Shown: in pieces, positions 5,470 to 5,512 of the stretch
How positions within the stretch are numbered: the stretch's first letter is position 1
How the letters are laid out: every line of letters begins with the position of its first letter
Assembly: GCA_020053155.1 (NCBI GenBank)
Contig: JAGVNS010000121.1
Location: forward strand, 1 to 5,512
Length of the DNA stretch: 5,512 nt
Origin: Nitrososphaerota archaeon
GTDB taxonomy: Archaea; Iainarchaeota; Iainarchaeia; Iainarchaeales; VGJJ01
Direction: 5' to 3'
Position numbers and translations under genes: made by a program
Notes under the pieces: generated by a model
Told to the model about the DNA's origin: nothing
Database searches by the model: none
The model's input: the letters and a program-made list of their open reading frames with translations, nothing else

Positions 5470-5512
5470 GAAAGCCCCGTTTTTTGTTTGTGCGAAAAAC
5501 GGAGGGTCTTTC
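5470..5512. repeat. Long imperfect hairpin at the right edge of the window
   Basis: CCGTTTTT (5477-5484) pairs exactly with AAAAACGG (5495-5502) around a 10-nt loop. The stem extends outward with CC (5475-5476) against GG (5504-5505) and GAAAG (5470-5474) against CTTTC (5508-5512), interrupted only by small bulges. That gives about 15 bp in all. It lies some 65 nt upstream of the DUF3850 gene. It may be the terminator of an upstream gene, a structured leader, or half of a mobile-element end. The window stops exactly at its outer arm, so it may be longer. Confidence 0.5.

Overview
The window reads as a chromosomal piece of an archaeon, probably uncultivated. The archaeal call rests on three things: an AglB/STT3-type oligosaccharyltransferase, a eukaryote-like Alg7/Alg14/Alg13 set, and TATA-like boxes centred about 26-27 nt upstream of the first base of several genes and of a 5S rRNA. 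A DPANN-type or euryarchaeal lineage is a reasonable guess, but the phylum cannot be settled from this window. Every gene lies on the minus strand, so transcription runs from high to low coordinates.

Right part (about 4820-5512): an edge region with a long imperfect hairpin, then a small protein with one membrane segment, a short beta-rich middle and a C-terminal DUF3850 (ASCH/PUA-like) domain. Middle part (3866-4824): a soluble family 2 glycosyltransferase with a very basic tail, then a free-standing 120-nt 5S rRNA gene with its own TATA box and a T-rich terminator, then a perfect GC-rich hairpin. Left part (1-3842): a protein N-glycosylation locus. It has aglB (oligosaccharyltransferase), then an operon of an Alg7-like GlcNAc-1-phosphate transferase, Alg14 (PssD-like) and the first residues of Alg13 (PssE-like), which runs off the left edge.

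The left genes form a coherent pathway. The Alg7-like enzyme would load the first sugar phosphate onto a polyprenyl/dolichyl phosphate carrier. The Alg14/Alg13 pair would add the second sugar. AglB would transfer the finished glycan to Asn sequons outside the cell. This mirrors the first steps and the last step of the eukaryotic ER pathway. The GT2 enzyme upstream may add further sugars or make a lipid-linked sugar donor, but this is inferred from proximity only.

Three protein genes (aglB, alg7-like, GT2) have a TATA-like box about 27 nt upstream of an ATG, which suggests leaderless mRNAs. On this basis I shortened the starts of aglB and alg7 relative to the longest open frames, both of which begin at TTG.
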